Assembly (NCBI GenBank): GCA_023379725.1
Contig: JAMCPC010000036.1
Coordinates: forward strand, 1-5,822
Source of the DNA: Actinomycetota bacterium
GTDB taxonomy: Bacteria; Actinomycetota; Acidimicrobiia; Acidimicrobiales; JAMCPL01
Direction of reading: 5' to 3'
DNA: 5,822 bases
Made by a program: the position numbers and the translations under genes. Below the pieces are notes generated by a model that worked only from the letters and a program-made list of their open reading frames with translations, was not told the DNA's origin and searched no databases. Positions 5,495 to 5,822 of the stretch are shown piece after piece. How positions within the stretch are numbered: position 1 is the stretch's first letter; each line of letters opens with the position of its first letter.

Positions 5495-5502
5495 CATCTC
5501 AG

Positions 5503-5822
5503 ATGTCGTCTGGGAGATGGTTACAGATAGCCTTGGGGTTGATCTGGCTGCTTGACGGTGCACTGCAGTTCCAGCCATTCATGTTTACAAAGGGCTTTGT
5601 CAATCAGGTGCTTTTGCCGAGCGCTCAGGGCAACCCAGGCTGGGTGGCTGATCCGACCATCTCGCTGGCACACTATATCGAACCTCATATAGCGGCCTGG
5701 AACGCATTCTTTGCCGTACTCCAAGTGCTGATTGGAATCGGTATAGCGGGTGGGGCATTGGCCAGGCGTCCCTCTATCATAAAAACAGCCTTACTGGCTT
5801 CTATGGCCTGGGCATTGATGGT
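5503..5822 (+). CDS. Uncharacterised multi-pass membrane protein (3' truncated by window)
   Basis: The first 106 residues are present and the frame runs off the window. From the preferred start a hydrophobic helix covers about residues 7-28 (LQIALGLIWLLDGALQFQPF). A polar loop with GFVNQVLLPSAQGNPGWVAD follows (31-50). A second helix lies at about 66-86 (WNAFFAVLQVLIGIGIAGGA), then the positively charged ARRP turn (87-90) and a third helix beginning near 92. The charge pattern is that of an integral inner-membrane protein. The first-helix pattern of an acidic residue followed by QFQPFMF looks conserved-family-like, and small DoxX-like membrane proteins are a possible comparison, but I cannot assign a family with confidence. 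The gene is divergent from the GH1 gene with a 278-bp spacer. Starting at ATG 5461 would add 14 polar residues. Confidence 0.75.
   Translation, partial: MSSGRWLQIALGLIWLLDGALQFQPFMFTKGFVNQVLLPSAQGNPGWVADPTISLAHYIEPHIAAWNAFFAVLQVLIGIGIAGGALARRPSIIKTALLASMAWALM

Noticed and set aside
5378..5724. Minus-strand frames opposite the membrane protein
   Set aside because: They are antisense to a hydrophobic plus-strand frame with a proper ribosome binding site, and have no family features.

Overview
The window reads as a piece of bacterial chromosome of roughly mid GC, with five protein genes and no RNA genes, CRISPR array or insertion sequence that I can see. The taxon is uncertain. The stand-alone acyl-CoA mutase large subunit without a B12 domain, the long Sua5-type protein, the bacterial class I PurE with a strong Shine-Dalgarno and the GH1 subtype together suggest a Chloroflexota or actinobacterial-type organism; Chloroflexota is my weak preference. 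ATA is the dominant isoleucine codon in the first gene.

Layout. Positions 1-1506 (+) hold the 3' part of a coenzyme B12-dependent acyl-CoA mutase large subunit. Its two substrate-selecting positions are Phe and Gln, as in isobutyryl-CoA mutase, not the Tyr and Arg of methylmalonyl-CoA mutase. After a short spacer with an 18-bp tandem duplication comes a full-length threonylcarbamoyl-AMP synthase of the Sua5 type (+), which starts the t6A tRNA modification. It converges on purE (-), the N5-CAIR mutase of purine synthesis. The roughly 210 bp between these two genes are filled by a strand-asymmetric repeat rich in TGAC and CCCC. Upstream of purE is a 308-bp non-coding stretch with a split 28-bp direct repeat, triplet microsatellites and a 10-bp tandem. 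Then comes a cytoplasmic GH1 family beta-glycosidase (-). A 278-bp divergent spacer with a 17-bp tandem repeat separates it from a small membrane protein gene (+) that runs off the end of the window.

The genes do not form one pathway: acyl-CoA carbon-skeleton rearrangement, tRNA modification, purine synthesis, sugar hydrolysis and an unknown membrane function sit side by side. The mutase and Sua5 genes may be co-transcribed, but this looks like spacing rather than shared function. The unusual part of the window is its spacers: each of the four contains imperfect short tandem or direct repeats. The most striking is the TGAC-rich repeat, which begins inside the last codons of the Sua5 gene. I found no clear novel multi-gene system.
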